NCBI RefSeq assembly: GCF_019029495.1
Contig: NZ_JAERQM010000003.1
Coordinates: 302,999-366,998 of the forward strand
DNA length: 64,000 nt
DNA from: Falsiroseomonas oleicola
Lineage (GTDB): Bacteria; Pseudomonadota; Alphaproteobacteria; Acetobacterales; Acetobacteraceae
Reading direction: 5' to 3'
Shown here piece after piece: positions 29,594 through 38,672 of this stretch (position 1 is the stretch's first letter; every line of letters begins with the position of its first letter). The position numbers and the translations under genes are program-made. The notes beneath the pieces are model-generated. The model did not search any database. It was not told the origin of the DNA and saw only the letters and a list, made by a program, of their open reading frames with translations.

Positions 29594-30210
29594 CGGGGAG
29601 CCGTTTCCTTCGCCGGCAGGAAGCGGGTCACCCCGGCCGCCGCCATCACATACTTCAGATACTCGCCGGACAGCAGGGTCCAGCGCCGCAATCCCGAAAG
29701 GCCCCTGCCCCGCCCGCTGGGCTCGCGCAGCGCCGCCGGCGTCACCGGATGCGGCACCACCACCAGCCCGGGCGCCGCGCGGCGCAGCTCCAGCAGCGCG
29801 CGCGGCATGTGATAGCCGGCAGTGACCAGGCGGAGGGACGAAATGCGCCGCCCGCGCGCATAGGCCGCGACTTCCGCCGCATTGCCCAGCGTGGTCGCCG
29901 CCGCCTGGCCCAGCGCGACCTTGCCGGCCAGCGCGGCCGGGTCGCGCCCATGCGCCCGCGCCAGCTCCGCCAGGGTCAGCCCGGCGCTGGTGCCGGAGAC
30001 CAGAAGGCGCGGCGCCGCCCCCTGTTCCAGCAGCCGCAACCCGGTCTCCACCCTGTCGCCGCCGCCGGTCAGCACGATGATCGCCTCGGTGGGCCGCAGC
30101 GGGTCATCCACCGCCGCATCCACCCCATCCAGGAATCGCAGGAAGCCCCAGCCGAGCGCCAGCAGCCCGATCAGGACCGCGATCCCGAGCCACCGGAACA
30201 GCCGCCTCAC
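29590..30210 (-). CDS. YdcF family (DUF218) protein
   Basis: This 206-residue protein has an N-terminal membrane anchor (about residues 8-27) and a DUF218 Rossmann-like domain: AIIVLTGGGDRVETGLRLLEQG, ATTLGNAAEVAAYA and the LVTAGYHMPRALLELRR segment are family hallmarks. Members are linked to envelope and peptidoglycan biology (SanA, ElyC, YdcF) but lack a proven reaction. It overlaps ftsX and plsC by 4 bp each, which places it in a cell-envelope operon. Confidence 0.88.
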   Translation of the reverse strand: MRRLFRWLGIAVLIGLLALGWGFLRFLDGVDAAVDDPLRPTEAIIVLTGGGDRVETGLRLLEQGAAPRLLVSGTSAGLTLAELARAHGRDPAALAGKVALGQAAATTLGNAAEVAAYARGRRISSLRLVTAGYHMPRALLELRRAAPGLVVVPHPVTPAALREPSGRGRGLSGLRRWTLLSGEYLKYVMAAAGVTRFLPAKETAPR

Positions 30211-31073
30211 GGCAATTCCCGCAACCAGCGCCGCACCGTCGCCTGGGCGGTGCCCCAGCCGAGCAGGTAGGCCACCGGCGGCAGGGCCAGCAGCGCCGCC
30301 CAGGGCAGCCCGGTCAGGCTGTCGAGCCGCCCCTCCCCGCCCACCCAGGGTCCCGCCAGATTCGCCAGCAGCGCCAGGGCCGGCACGGCGATTCCGGTGC
30401 CGACCACGGCGCCGGTGGCCGCCAGCATGCCGAGGCGCCGGGCGAAGCGGCCGGCGATATCGCCATCCCGCGCGCCCAGGCCGTGCAGCACCTCGATCGC
30501 ATCGCGCCGCGCGGCGAGGCCCGCCCGGGTCGCCACCGCCACCACGGCCGCCGCCACCACTGCCACCAGCAGCAGCACGCCGAGCGCCATGGCCTGCAGG
30601 CTGCGCGCCAGCGCCGCCAGCCGCTGCACCCAGATGCCATGGGCCTCCACCAGCGCGCCGGGCACCTCCGCCGCCAGCCGGTCGCCGATCAGCACCGGGT
30701 CGGTGGTGGCGCTGCGCAACCGCAGTTCGATCACCCCTGGCAGGGCGATGGCGGGGCTGTCGCCGAGCCAGGGGCGCAGCAGCGTGGCGAGCCGGTCCGG
30801 CGCCATGGCTTCCGCGCTCGCCACCTCCGGCATCCGGCGCAGCGCGTCCAGGGCGCGGTCCAGGCGGACGGCGTCGGAATCGGGGATCTGCACGGTCACC
30901 GCCGCGGCGGCGCCGCGTTGCCAGCGCTCGGCCAGCCCGGCCGCACCCTGGGCGCCCGCCAGCGCCAGCGCGGCGAGCAGCGCCATGGCGGCGACCAGCC
31001 CCGGCAGCAGCAGCCCGGACAGCGCCCGGCGCAGCCCGAGCGGGTCGCGCGAGTAGCGGCGGCGCCTAGCCAC
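30207..31073 (-). CDS. ftsX: FtsX, cell-division ABC transporter permease-like subunit
   Basis: FtsX with FtsE links the divisome to activation of septal peptidoglycan amidases. The 288-residue protein has the expected four membrane segments (about residues 22-42, 165-187, 215-240, 257-275) and a periplasmic domain between the first two that would contact EnvC. A basic N-terminus MARRRRYSRDPLGLRR is present. It starts 17 bp after ftsE ends. EnvC is also in this window, on the same strand, which fits the FtsEX-EnvC-amidase pathway. Confidence 0.92.
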   Translation of the reverse strand: MARRRRYSRDPLGLRRALSGLLLPGLVAAMALLAALALAGAQGAAGLAERWQRGAAAAVTVQIPDSDAVRLDRALDALRRMPEVASAEAMAPDRLATLLRPWLGDSPAIALPGVIELRLRSATTDPVLIGDRLAAEVPGALVEAHGIWVQRLAALARSLQAMALGVLLLVAVVAAAVVAVATRAGLAARRDAIEVLHGLGARDGDIAGRFARRLGMLAATGAVVGTGIAVPALALLANLAGPWVGGEGRLDSLTGLPWAALLALPPVAYLLGWGTAQATVRRWLRELP

Positions 31074-31090
31074 CTTGGGGCCTTCCGCGG

Positions 31091-32035
31091 CTATTCACGG
31101 CGCAGGCCGCGACGGATCGAGGGCAGCCGCCCATAGGGGGGCGCGCGATTGGCGCGCACCGGCGGCTCCGGGAAGGGATCCTCCCCGGCCGGATCGGGTG
31201 GCGCCTCATGCGGCGGGGCGAAGCGCTCTTCCGGCCAGTCGTCCTGGGCATCCTCGGCGGCCGCCACGGCCTCGGGCTCCGCCGCGGGGGCGCGCGGCTC
31301 GGGCCAGGCCTGGTCGGGCCGTTCGGACGGCACCTCCTCCACCCCCCGCGCGCCGTCCACGTCATGCAGCCGGCCATCATGCAGCAGCAGGGAGGGCGCC
31401 GGGAAGCGGGAGACCAGATCCTCGTCATGGGTCGCCACCACCACGGTGGTGCCAAGCCGGTTCATCTCCCGCAGCAGGGCCAGCAGGCGGCGCGCCTGGT
31501 GGCTGTCGAGGTTGCCGGTCGGCTCATCCGCCACCAGCAGCGCCGGGCGATGCACCACGGCGCGGGCGATGGCGATGCGCTGCTGTTCGCCACCCGACAG
31601 TTCCGGCGGCAGCGCCTCCGCCCGCCCGGCCAGGCCGACCCAGCGCAGCATCTCCGTCACATCGGCGCGCAGCGAGGCCTCCGGCCGGCCGGCGAGGCGC
31701 AGCGGCAGCGCCACATTGTCGAAGACGGAGAGATAGGGCAGCAGCCGGAAGTCCTGGAACACCACGCCGACCCGCCGCCGCACAGGCGCCAGCGCCGCCC
31801 GCCGGGCGCGGGAGGTGCGCAGGCCAAGCACCTCCACCTCCCCCCGCGTCGGCCGCAGGGCCAGATGCATCAGGCGCAGCACGGAGGATTTGCCCGCCCC
31901 GGAGGGGCCGAGCAGCCAGGTGAAGGACCCCTGGGGGAGGGCAAAGGTCACGTCGACCAGCGCCTCCGGCCCCCATGATCCGGTATGCGGCCCACCGCCG
32001 GGGTAGCGAAGGCCGACCGCCTCGAAGCGCACCAT
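31091..32035 (-). CDS. ftsE: FtsE cell-division ATPase with C-terminal extension
   Basis: FtsE is the ATPase of the FtsEX complex. Walker A is GPSGAGKS (43-50), signature LSGGEQQRIAIAR (146-158) and Walker B LLVADEP (166-172). The normal protein is about 220-230 residues; this one has 314, with an acidic, proline-rich, probably disordered tail of about 85 residues ending in a basic stretch (RLPSIRRGLRRE). The start MVRFEAVGLRYPGG is conserved. A larger frame continuing upstream is antisense of the M20 peptidase gene and not real. Confidence 0.92.
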   Translation of the reverse strand: MVRFEAVGLRYPGGGPHTGSWGPEALVDVTFALPQGSFTWLLGPSGAGKSSVLRLMHLALRPTRGEVEVLGLRTSRARRAALAPVRRRVGVVFQDFRLLPYLSVFDNVALPLRLAGRPEASLRADVTEMLRWVGLAGRAEALPPELSGGEQQRIAIARAVVHRPALLVADEPTGNLDSHQARRLLALLREMNRLGTTVVVATHDEDLVSRFPAPSLLLHDGRLHDVDGARGVEEVPSERPDQAWPEPRAPAAEPEAVAAAEDAQDDWPEERFAPPHEAPPDPAGEDPFPEPPVRANRAPPYGRLPSIRRGLRRE

Positions 32036-32152
32036 CGACGCTGTCTGCCACGTGGGCGGCCCGGCGCCAAATGATCCCGGCATGACGCGCCGTTCCGCCA
32101 GCGTGCAAGGTGGCTGGACGCGGGCCTCGCCGCGCCGCAAAACTGCGCTGAC

Positions 32153-32599
32153 ATGCGGATTTCCTGCCCGAACTGCGCCGCCGAATACGATGTGCCCGAC
32201 CAGGCGCTGGCCGCAGGACCGCGCCTGCTGCGCTGCGCCCGCTGCCAGCATCGCTTCGAGGCGGCGCTGCCGGCGCCCCCTGCCGCCGAGTCGCGGGCGG
32301 AGACGGCAGGCGCCGCCGGCCCGCCCATGAGCCCCGAGGCGCCGGACGACACGCCGCAAGACCTGCCGGCGGATGTCCCGGAGGCCGCCTCCACCCCCCT
32401 GGCGGCGCCCACCGCCCAGACGCCGGAACGTCTGGCCGCCGCGCCCGCCAGCCCCCCGGACCGCTTCGCCCTGGCCGGCTGGCTGCTGACCGTGCTGCTG
32501 CTGGCCGCCGCCGGCTATGCCGGCTTCGCCTTCCGCGCCGAGGTCATGGCCGCCTGGCCGCCGGCCCAGCGCCTCTACGGGCTGCTCGGGCTGGGCTGA
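32153..32599 (+). CDS. MJ0042-type zinc-ribbon membrane protein
   Basis: This 148-residue protein begins with an MJ0042/DUF zinc ribbon, MRISCPNCAAEYDVPD...LLRCARCQHRF, with four cysteines in two CxxC pairs. A proline/alanine-rich linker follows, then one membrane segment at about residues 104-125, and a short periplasmic tail. Such genes are regularly found divergent from ftsE in alphaproteobacteria, as here. The function is unknown; a role in division or envelope control is only suggested by position. Confidence 0.85.
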   Translation: MRISCPNCAAEYDVPDQALAAGPRLLRCARCQHRFEAALPAPPAAESRAETAGAAGPPMSPEAPDDTPQDLPADVPEAASTPLAAPTAQTPERLAAAPASPPDRFALAGWLLTVLLLAAAGYAGFAFRAEVMAAWPPAQRLYGLLGLG

Positions 32600-32629
32600 C
32601 CGCAAAACCACCACGATCGGAGCATCGGC

Positions 32630-34033
32630 ATGAGCGAACGCGTCGCGGCGCATCTGGCAGGGCGGAAGGATGACATCCTGGCGCGTCTGCTGACGCTGAT
32701 CCGCTTCCCCTCGGTCAGCACCGATCCCGCCTTCGAAGCCGGCATGCGCGGCGCGCGCGAATTCCTGCTGGACCGGCTGCGCGCCATCGGGCTGGAGGAT
32801 GTGCGGCTGCTGGATGCGCCGGGCGGCCAGCCGGCGGTCTTCGGGTCCTGGTCCGGGGCGGGGCCGGACCGGCCGACCATCATGATCTACGGCCATTACG
32901 ACGTGCAGCCCGCCGATCCGCTGGAGCTGTGGCATTCGCCGCCCTTCGAGCCCACGATCCGCGACGGCCGCATCTATGCGCGCGGCGCCTCCGACGTGAA
33001 GGGCTCGACCACCATCGCCATCGAGACGGTCGCCGCCTTCCTGGCGGTGGAAGGCGGCTGCCCGGTCAATGTGAAGCTGTTCCTGGAAGGCGAGGAGGAG
33101 GTCGGCAGCCCGAGCCTGACGGCGCTGATCGCCGCGCATCGCGACATTCTGGGCGCCGATGCGATGCTGTCGGCGGATGGTGGCGGTGCGGCGGGCAAGG
33201 TGCCGGTGCTGAACATCGGCTGCCGTGGCATCTGCGCGCTTCAGTTCAGCCTGCGCACATCCAAGAAGGATGCGCATTCCGGCAAGGTCGGCGGTGCGCT
33301 GCGCAATGCGCTGCATGAGATGGCGCGGCTGATCGCAACCCTGCATGACGAACAGGGCCGCGCGGTGGTGGAGGGTTTCGAGGCCGGCGCGGCGCCCTTC
33401 ACCAATGCGCTGCGGGCGGAAAGCGCCTCCCTGCCGCTGGATGAGGCGGCCTGGTACGCGCAGTTCGACGCGGTGCCCTTCGGCGACCCCGCCTATACGG
33501 TGCGGGAGCGTACGACGCTGCGCCCGACGGTCGAGGTGAATGGCCTGTGGGGCGGCTATACCGGCCAGGGCGGCAAGACCGTCACGCCGGCGGAGGCGCA
33601 TGCGAAGCTGACCATGCGGCTGATCCCGGGACAGGATCCGGACCAGGCGCAGGCCGCGGTGAAGGCGCATCTGGAACGCCATGTCCCGCCGGGCGTGGCG
33701 CTGGACTTCCAGTTCCGCCAGGGCGGCACCCGCGCCTATACCCTGCCCGCCGAACATCCCCTGCGCGCCGCCGCCGCCGCCGTGCTGCGACGGGAGAAGG
33801 GCGCGGAGCCGGCTGTGATGCGGCTGGGCGGGACGGTGCCGATCACGACGATCTTCAAGGAGGAGCTGGGCATGGACAGCCTGATGTTCGGCCTGGCGAC
33901 CGCCGATGAGGATGCGCATGCGCCGAACGAGTTCTTCCGCCTGTCCTCGCTGGATGAAGGGCTGCGGCTCTGGCCGCTGCTGCTGACGGAACTCGGGCGG
34001 ATGCGGCCGGCGGATTTCCGCAGCGAGGCGTAG
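32630..34033 (+). CDS. M20 family dipeptidase/metallopeptidase
   Basis: This 467-residue zinc peptidase belongs to the M20/CPG2-like dipeptidases. Metal ligands and catalytic residues are visible: YGHYDVQP (H89 with D91), bridging aspartate D122 in RGASDVKGS, EGEEEVGS (catalytic E plus metal E near 155-156), and a C-terminal metal histidine region around DEDAHAPNE. DVKGS replaces the more usual DDKG but still resembles DapE-type ADMKGS. A dimerisation domain is inserted in the middle. Substrate is likely dipeptides or N-acyl amino acids. Confidence 0.9.
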   Translation: MSERVAAHLAGRKDDILARLLTLIRFPSVSTDPAFEAGMRGAREFLLDRLRAIGLEDVRLLDAPGGQPAVFGSWSGAGPDRPTIMIYGHYDVQPADPLELWHSPPFEPTIRDGRIYARGASDVKGSTTIAIETVAAFLAVEGGCPVNVKLFLEGEEEVGSPSLTALIAAHRDILGADAMLSADGGGAAGKVPVLNIGCRGICALQFSLRTSKKDAHSGKVGGALRNALHEMARLIATLHDEQGRAVVEGFEAGAAPFTNALRAESASLPLDEAAWYAQFDAVPFGDPAYTVRERTTLRPTVEVNGLWGGYTGQGGKTVTPAEAHAKLTMRLIPGQDPDQAQAAVKAHLERHVPPGVALDFQFRQGGTRAYTLPAEHPLRAAAAAVLRREKGAEPAVMRLGGTVPITTIFKEELGMDSLMFGLATADEDAHAPNEFFRLSSLDEGLRLWPLLLTELGRMRPADFRSEA

Positions 34034-34047
34034 GGCCAGCGCAGCCT

Positions 34048-34887
34048 TCAGGCCGGGCGCCCCACGCGCGCCCGGTATTCGCGCTGCAATTCGTCCAGCG
34101 TCAGGAACACCGCGCCCCGCTGCGTCAGCGTGTCGATCAGCTTCTCCAGCATCAGCATGCGGTGGCCACGGCCGATGACATAGGGGTGGAAGGTGTAGAC
34201 CAGCGCGCCCCATTCCTCGCTGCGCTGCATGTATTCGAAATCGGCCAGCCAGTTCTCCAGCACCGCATTGGCATTGGACAGGCCGGGCAGCACCTCCGTC
34301 TTGCCGCGGACGAATTCGAAATGCGGGTGGTCGTCCAGCGACCAGCTGATCGGGATCTCGACCAGGTCGGTGGTTTCGCCGAACTGCATCGGCGCGTCCG
34401 CCGCCACCACATCGCCACGGCGCGCGAAATAGGGGCTGCAATCATGCCCCATCATGCTGCTGTCGTAGCGCAGCCCATGCTGCGCGATCAGGTCGATGGT
34501 GCGGTCGCTGAGGTCCCAGGCGGGGGAGCGGTAGCCGGCCGGCTTGCCGCCGGTCAGCTTCGCGATGCAGTCCATGGCGCGGCCGAATTCATCGGCCTCC
34601 CGCGCCGCTTCTAGCCAGGCGGGCTGCACATGGCTGTAGCCGTGATGGCCGACCTCATGACCGCCTTCCACCACGGCGGCGCAGGCTTCCGGATAGGTCT
34701 CGATGACCACGCCGGGGATGTACCAGCTCGATGTCAGGCCGCGCTGCTTCAGCAGCTTCAGGATCCGCCCGGCCCCGACCACGCCGAACTCGCCGCGGGA
34801 GACCGGCGTCGGCGTCGTCATGCCGCGCGCGGCGAAGCCGGACCAGGTGTCGAAGTCGAAGGACAGGCAGGCGATGTGGCGCGGCAT
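34048..34887 (-). CDS. Polysaccharide deacetylase (CE4/NodB) family protein
   Basis: This 279-residue protein has the NodB homology fold: catalytic/metal aspartates in SFDFDTW (D11, D13), zinc histidines in HEVGHHGYSH (77-86), and the arginine/aspartate motif GYRSPAWDLS near 142-151. There is no signal peptide, so it acts in the cytoplasm, possibly on a small N-acyl or amide substrate rather than on peptidoglycan. The ATG chosen gives the conserved start just before the first strand. It is downstream of the patatin gene on the same strand, with a 139-bp gap. Confidence 0.88.
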   Translation of the reverse strand: MPRHIACLSFDFDTWSGFAARGMTTPTPVSRGEFGVVGAGRILKLLKQRGLTSSWYIPGVVIETYPEACAAVVEGGHEVGHHGYSHVQPAWLEAAREADEFGRAMDCIAKLTGGKPAGYRSPAWDLSDRTIDLIAQHGLRYDSSMMGHDCSPYFARRGDVVAADAPMQFGETTDLVEIPISWSLDDHPHFEFVRGKTEVLPGLSNANAVLENWLADFEYMQRSEEWGALVYTFHPYVIGRGHRMLMLEKLIDTLTQRGAVFLTLDELQREYRARVGRPA

Positions 34888-35026
34888 GGGATCAGACCTT
34901 CGCTGTGCCGGACTTGGCGGAATGGAAGGCCAGGATATCGCGCGCGCAGCGATCCGCCAGCGTGCCGGCGATGGCCTAGCACCGGGCGCGTCATCGAGGC
35001 CTGTCGCCTGCCCGCGATGCGGCGGC

Positions 35027-36157
35027 TTACGGCAAGGCGGCCTGGGACCGCCTGCGCTCCGGCACCTGCTGCACCGCGAGGGGCGCCAGATCGAGCGTGG
35101 ACCGGAGGCCGATGGAGGAACGATGGTCGGAGAGCCAGCGATCCGCCGCCCGGTGACCAAGGTCGCGCATCTCCTGGAGGAAGCTCCAGCTCGGATCCTG
35201 CCGGCTTCCGGTTTCGAGCGCGCGGAACGCCTCCTCGGCCCCGATCATGTGCAGCCGTGCATCGCGAAGGCGGACGAGAATCGGGCTCGGATCCGGCTCC
35301 TTCGCCAGCACACGCTGGGCGAAGGCCACCGATCGCAGCTCCTGGCGCAATGCCGCGCCGAAGGTGAGTTCGTTCGTGCGGTCCAGCAGGCCCGCCGCAT
35401 CCGTCGGCGGGGCCGCGGGCCGGTCGACGGGGGTCGTGCGGATGATGAGGATATCGGTCGGCGCGCCGGATTCGATGAGCGCCCTGATCGGGGGATTGCA
35501 GGCATAGCCCCCGTCCCAATAGGCCTCGCCATCGATCTCCACGGCGGGAAACATCTGGGGAAGACAGGCGGAGGCCAGCAGCACCTGGGCCGTGACCTCC
35601 TCATCCACGAACAGCCGCGCCTCGCCCGTTCGCACACGGGTGGTCGAGACGACGAGCTGCGGCGCCCCGGGCCGTCCGAAGACGGTCGGATCCAGAAGGC
35701 CGTCCAGCACCTTGGTCAGGGGATTGATGCCAAGCGGATTCATCTGCTTCTGCGACAACGCCATGGAATTGGCGCGCATCGCATTGAGCATCGGCGCCAT
35801 CATGCCGGTGAAGGGGAACAGCCAGGACGCGGCCGCACTGTCCGGCGAGCCGGAGGCCACCGCGACGCGCCGCCAGAAGGCTTCGAGCAGCCGTCGCGCT
35901 TCCGCCCTGCCACCGGTGGCCAGGCCTTGCACGAGGAAGGCCGCATTCATCGCCCCGGCGCTGGCGCCGCTCGCCACCTCGATCCGCAACGCCGGCTCAT
36001 CCAGCAACTGGTCCAGCACGCCCCAGGCGAAGGCACCCAGCGAGCCGCCGCCCTGAAGTGCGACCGCAGCGGGAATGCCCTGCCGGGCGGCGGGGCTTCG
36101 CGGAAGATCCGTGGGGGACGGAACCTCGGCCGGCGGTGCCTGGAGCGCCTGCGACAT
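35027..36157 (-). CDS. Patatin-like phospholipase with DUF3734 C-terminus
   Basis: This 376-residue serine lipase-like protein has the oxyanion loop GGGSLG (36-41), the nucleophile elbow GASAG (S66) and the DGG aspartate motif YWDGGYACNP. The C-terminal part (FLQEMRDLGHRAADRWL...STLDL) matches the DUF3734 tail of a bacterial patatin branch often found with 3-hydroxybutyrate genes. The CTGC-N3-GCAG palindrome upstream supports a tie to polyhydroxyalkanoate metabolism, but lipid substrate and location on granules are inferred only. Confidence 0.88.
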   Translation of the reverse strand: MSQALQAPPAEVPSPTDLPRSPAARQGIPAAVALQGGGSLGAFAWGVLDQLLDEPALRIEVASGASAGAMNAAFLVQGLATGGRAEARRLLEAFWRRVAVASGSPDSAAASWLFPFTGMMAPMLNAMRANSMALSQKQMNPLGINPLTKVLDGLLDPTVFGRPGAPQLVVSTTRVRTGEARLFVDEEVTAQVLLASACLPQMFPAVEIDGEAYWDGGYACNPPIRALIESGAPTDILIIRTTPVDRPAAPPTDAAGLLDRTNELTFGAALRQELRSVAFAQRVLAKEPDPSPILVRLRDARLHMIGAEEAFRALETGSRQDPSWSFLQEMRDLGHRAADRWLSDHRSSIGLRSTLDLAPLAVQQVPERRRSQAALP

Positions 36158-36196
36158 CAGATTTGTCCTATTCGGGAATACGCGGTGCAGGGGTTT

Positions 36197-36213
36197 ATGC
36201 TGCGATGCAGCAT
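36197..36213. promoter_or_regulatory. PhaR-like palindrome upstream of the patatin gene
   Basis: ATGCTGC-GAT-GCAGCAT is a perfect 7-bp inverted repeat containing CTGC-N3-GCAG, the form reported for PhaR operators in alphaproteobacteria. It is 40 bp upstream of the patatin start codon. It could alternatively be a hairpin in the metX-patatin gap. Confidence 0.45.
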
Positions 36214-36296
36214 TGAGCGCCCGAGCGTTCCGAGAGTTCCACGGCGGGACGCAGCCTCACGGCGGGGAGCAGCGATGCATCCCGCCGGGAGGCCGT

Positions 36297-37454
36297 TCAG
36301 ACCCCGACCCGCTCCGCCGCGCCGCGCAGGAAGCCGCCGAGCGCGCGGTGGAAGACGGGCTCATCCAGCAGGAAGGCGTCGTGGCCCTTGTCGGTGGCGA
36401 TCTCGACGAAGGAGGTATTGGCCGCCGCCGCGTTCAGCGCGCGCACCAGGGCGCGGGATTCCTCGGTGGGGAACAGCCAGTCGCTGCTGAAGGAGGCGAC
36501 GAGGAAGCGGGTGCTGGTGCCGCGGAACGCCGCCGGAAGGTCGCCGCCGTGTTCGGAGGCCATGTCGAAATAATCCATGGCGCGGGTGATGGTCAGGTAG
36601 CTGTTGGCGTCGAAGCGGGTGACGAAGGTGCTGCCCTGGTGGCGCAGGTAGCTCTCCACCTCGAACACATCCTCAAGGAAGGTCAGCGCCGAGGCGCCGC
36701 GCAGCCGGCGGCCGAATTTTCGTCCAAGGGCGGCTTCCGACAGATAGGTGATGTGGGCGACCATCCGGGCGACGGACAGGCCCTTGGCGGGGATGCGCCC
36801 ATCCTCCCAGTAGCGGCCGCCGACCCAGTCGGGGTCGCCATGGATGGCGGCGCGGCCGACCTCATGGAAGGCGATGTTCTGGGCGGAGTGATAGGCGGCG
36901 CAGGCGATGGGCGCGGCGGCCACCACCATCTCAGGATAGGTCGCGGCCCATTCCAGCACCTGCATCCCGCCCATGGAGCCGCCGACCACGGCCAGCAGGC
37001 GCGGGATGCCGAGATGGTCCACCAGCAGCTTCTGGGCGCGGACCATGTCGCGGATGGTGATGGAGGGGAAGTCGGTCCCGTAGGGCCGGCTGGCGCCAGG
37101 CGTCGGCGCCGCCTGGGGCATGGGCTCGGCCGGGCCGGAGGAGCCCATGCAGCCGCCCAGCACATTGGCGCAGATGACGAAGAAGCGGTCCGTGTCCACC
37201 GGCTTGCCGGGGCCGACCACGGCCTCCCACCACCCCGGCTTGCCGGTGATGGGATGGGGCTCCGCCACGTATTGGTCGCCGGTCAGCGCATGGCAGACCA
37301 GGATCGCGTTGCTGCGCTGGGCGTTCAGCTTGCCATAGCTGCGATAGGCCACGGACAGGGGCGCGATCACCGCCCCGGAATCCAGCGCCAGGCCATCGGG
37401 GAAGGTGGCGCGCTGGTGGTCGATCTGCGGCGAGCGGGCGAGGGCCTCGGTCAT
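36297..37454 (-). CDS. metX: MetX, homoserine O-acetyltransferase
   Basis: MetX acylates homoserine for methionine synthesis. The 385-residue alpha/beta-hydrolase has the nucleophile S160 in GGSMGGMQ, the MetX-specific [12 protein letters not shown], and the acid/base pair in [11 protein letters not shown] and DKGHDAFLL. The family includes both acetyl- and succinyl-transferases, so the acyl donor is not certain. The partner gene metW, usually immediately downstream in proteobacteria, is missing; a patatin gene follows after 139 bp. No SAM-II riboswitch could be recognised in the short leader. It is divergent from hisC. Confidence 0.95.
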   Translation of the reverse strand: MTEALARSPQIDHQRATFPDGLALDSGAVIAPLSVAYRSYGKLNAQRSNAILVCHALTGDQYVAEPHPITGKPGWWEAVVGPGKPVDTDRFFVICANVLGGCMGSSGPAEPMPQAAPTPGASRPYGTDFPSITIRDMVRAQKLLVDHLGIPRLLAVVGGSMGGMQVLEWAATYPEMVVAAAPIACAAYHSAQNIAFHEVGRAAIHGDPDWVGGRYWEDGRIPAKGLSVARMVAHITYLSEAALGRKFGRRLRGASALTFLEDVFEVESYLRHQGSTFVTRFDANSYLTITRAMDYFDMASEHGGDLPAAFRGTSTRFLVASFSSDWLFPTEESRALVRALNAAAANTSFVEIATDKGHDAFLLDEPVFHRALGGFLRGAAERVGV

Positions 37455-37586
37455 GGGTCCCGGGGGTGTTGCGCGGGCAACAGATAGGGCGGGTGCCCCC
37501 GGCGGGCAACCTTGGGGCCCAAGCTTGGCGAGGGGCAGTGCTGCGTCTATTCAGCAGAAACCCTGTTTTCAGCCGGATCCCCCGCC

Positions 37587-38672
37587 ATGACCGTCATGCC
37601 GCGCCCGTCCATCCTGTCGGTGGAACCCTATGTCGGTGGCGAATCGAAGGTGCCGGGGGTGAACCGCATCATCAAGCTCTCCTCCAACGAGGGCGCCTTC
37701 GGCCCGCCCCCCGGCGCCATCGCCGCCATCGCGGCCGGCGCGCGGGAGGCGCATCGCTACCCCGATGGCGGCGCCGCGGCGCTGCGGGAGGCGATTGGCG
37801 CGCGCTTCGGCCTGGACCCGGCGCGGATCGTCTGCGGCAATGGCTCCGACGAGCTGCTGGCCATGCTGATCCTCGCCTATGGCGGGGAGGGGACGGAGCT
37901 GGTGATGTCCGCCCATGGCTTCATGATGTACGACATCACCGGCCGCTGGGCCGGTTGCCACATCATCAAGGTGCCGGAGAAGAACCTGACCGCCGATGTC
38001 GATGGCCTGCTGGCCGCCGTCGGCCCGCGCACCCGGCTGATGTTCCTGGCCAATCCGAACAACCCGACCGGCAGCATCCTGGCCCAGTCCGAGGTGGACC
38101 GGCTGCGGCGGGAACTGCGGGAGGATGTGCTGCTGGTGCTGGACAGCGCCTATGCGGAATATGTGACGCGGCCGGATTACGACCCGGGCCAGCGCCTGGT
38201 GGATGCCACGCCGAACACGGTGATGACCCGCACCTTCAGCAAGATCTACGGCCTCGGCGGCATGCGGCTGGGCTGGGCCTATGCGCCGGCGGCGATCGTG
38301 GATGTGCTGGGGCGGGTGCGCGGACCGTTCAATGTGAACGCCTCCGCCATGGCGGCCGGCATCGCCGCGCTGGCGGAGCCGGGCTGGATCGAGGCCTCCG
38401 TCGCCCATAACACCGAATGGCGCGGCAAGGTGGCGGCGGCGCTGGAAGCCGCCGGGCTGAAGGTCTGGCCGAGCGAGGGCAATTTTCTTCTGGTCGATTT
38501 CGGTGGGGCCGAACGCGCCAAGGCGGCGGATGCGCATCTGCGCCAGCGCGGGCTGATCGTGCGCGCCATGGGCGGCTACGGCCTGCCGGCCTGCCTGCGG
38601 ATCACCATCGGCAATGTCGAGGAATGCCAGATGGTGATCGAGGCGCTGACCGCGTTCAGCAAGAATGGCTGA
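37587..38672 (+). CDS. hisC: HisC, histidinol-phosphate aminotransferase
   Basis: This class II-like PLP aminotransferase makes histidinol phosphate and may also transaminate aromatic keto acids. The 361-residue protein has NPNNPTG (156-162), D186/Y189 in [10 protein letters not shown], the PLP lysine K219 in [15 protein letters not shown], and a C-terminal substrate arginine in LRITIG. The ATG at [10 protein letters not shown] matches the family; a longer frame upstream is not conserved. It overlaps the dehydrogenase gene by 8 bp. The hisC-tyrC pairing suggests double use in histidine and tyrosine/phenylalanine synthesis. Confidence 0.95.
   Translation: MTVMPRPSILSVEPYVGGESKVPGVNRIIKLSSNEGAFGPPPGAIAAIAAGAREAHRYPDGGAAALREAIGARFGLDPARIVCGNGSDELLAMLILAYGGEGTELVMSAHGFMMYDITGRWAGCHIIKVPEKNLTADVDGLLAAVGPRTRLMFLANPNNPTGSILAQSEVDRLRRELREDVLLVLDSAYAEYVTRPDYDPGQRLVDATPNTVMTRTFSKIYGLGGMRLGWAYAPAAIVDVLGRVRGPFNVNASAMAAGIAALAEPGWIEASVAHNTEWRGKVAAALEAAGLKVWPSEGNFLLVDFGGAERAKAADAHLRQRGLIVRAMGGYGLPACLRITIGNVEECQMVIEALTAFSKNG

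Noticed and set aside
31091..34441. A 1,116-codon minus-strand open frame spanning ftsE and the M20 peptidase region
   Set aside because: The upstream two thirds are antisense to the well-supported peptidase gene; only the ftsE part has conserved domains. Long open antisense frames are expected at this GC content.
37455..37586. SAM-II riboswitch before metX
   Set aside because: The minus-strand leader has only a small GTTGC/GCAAC hairpin and lacks the conserved core and pseudoknot segments I know for SAM-II.
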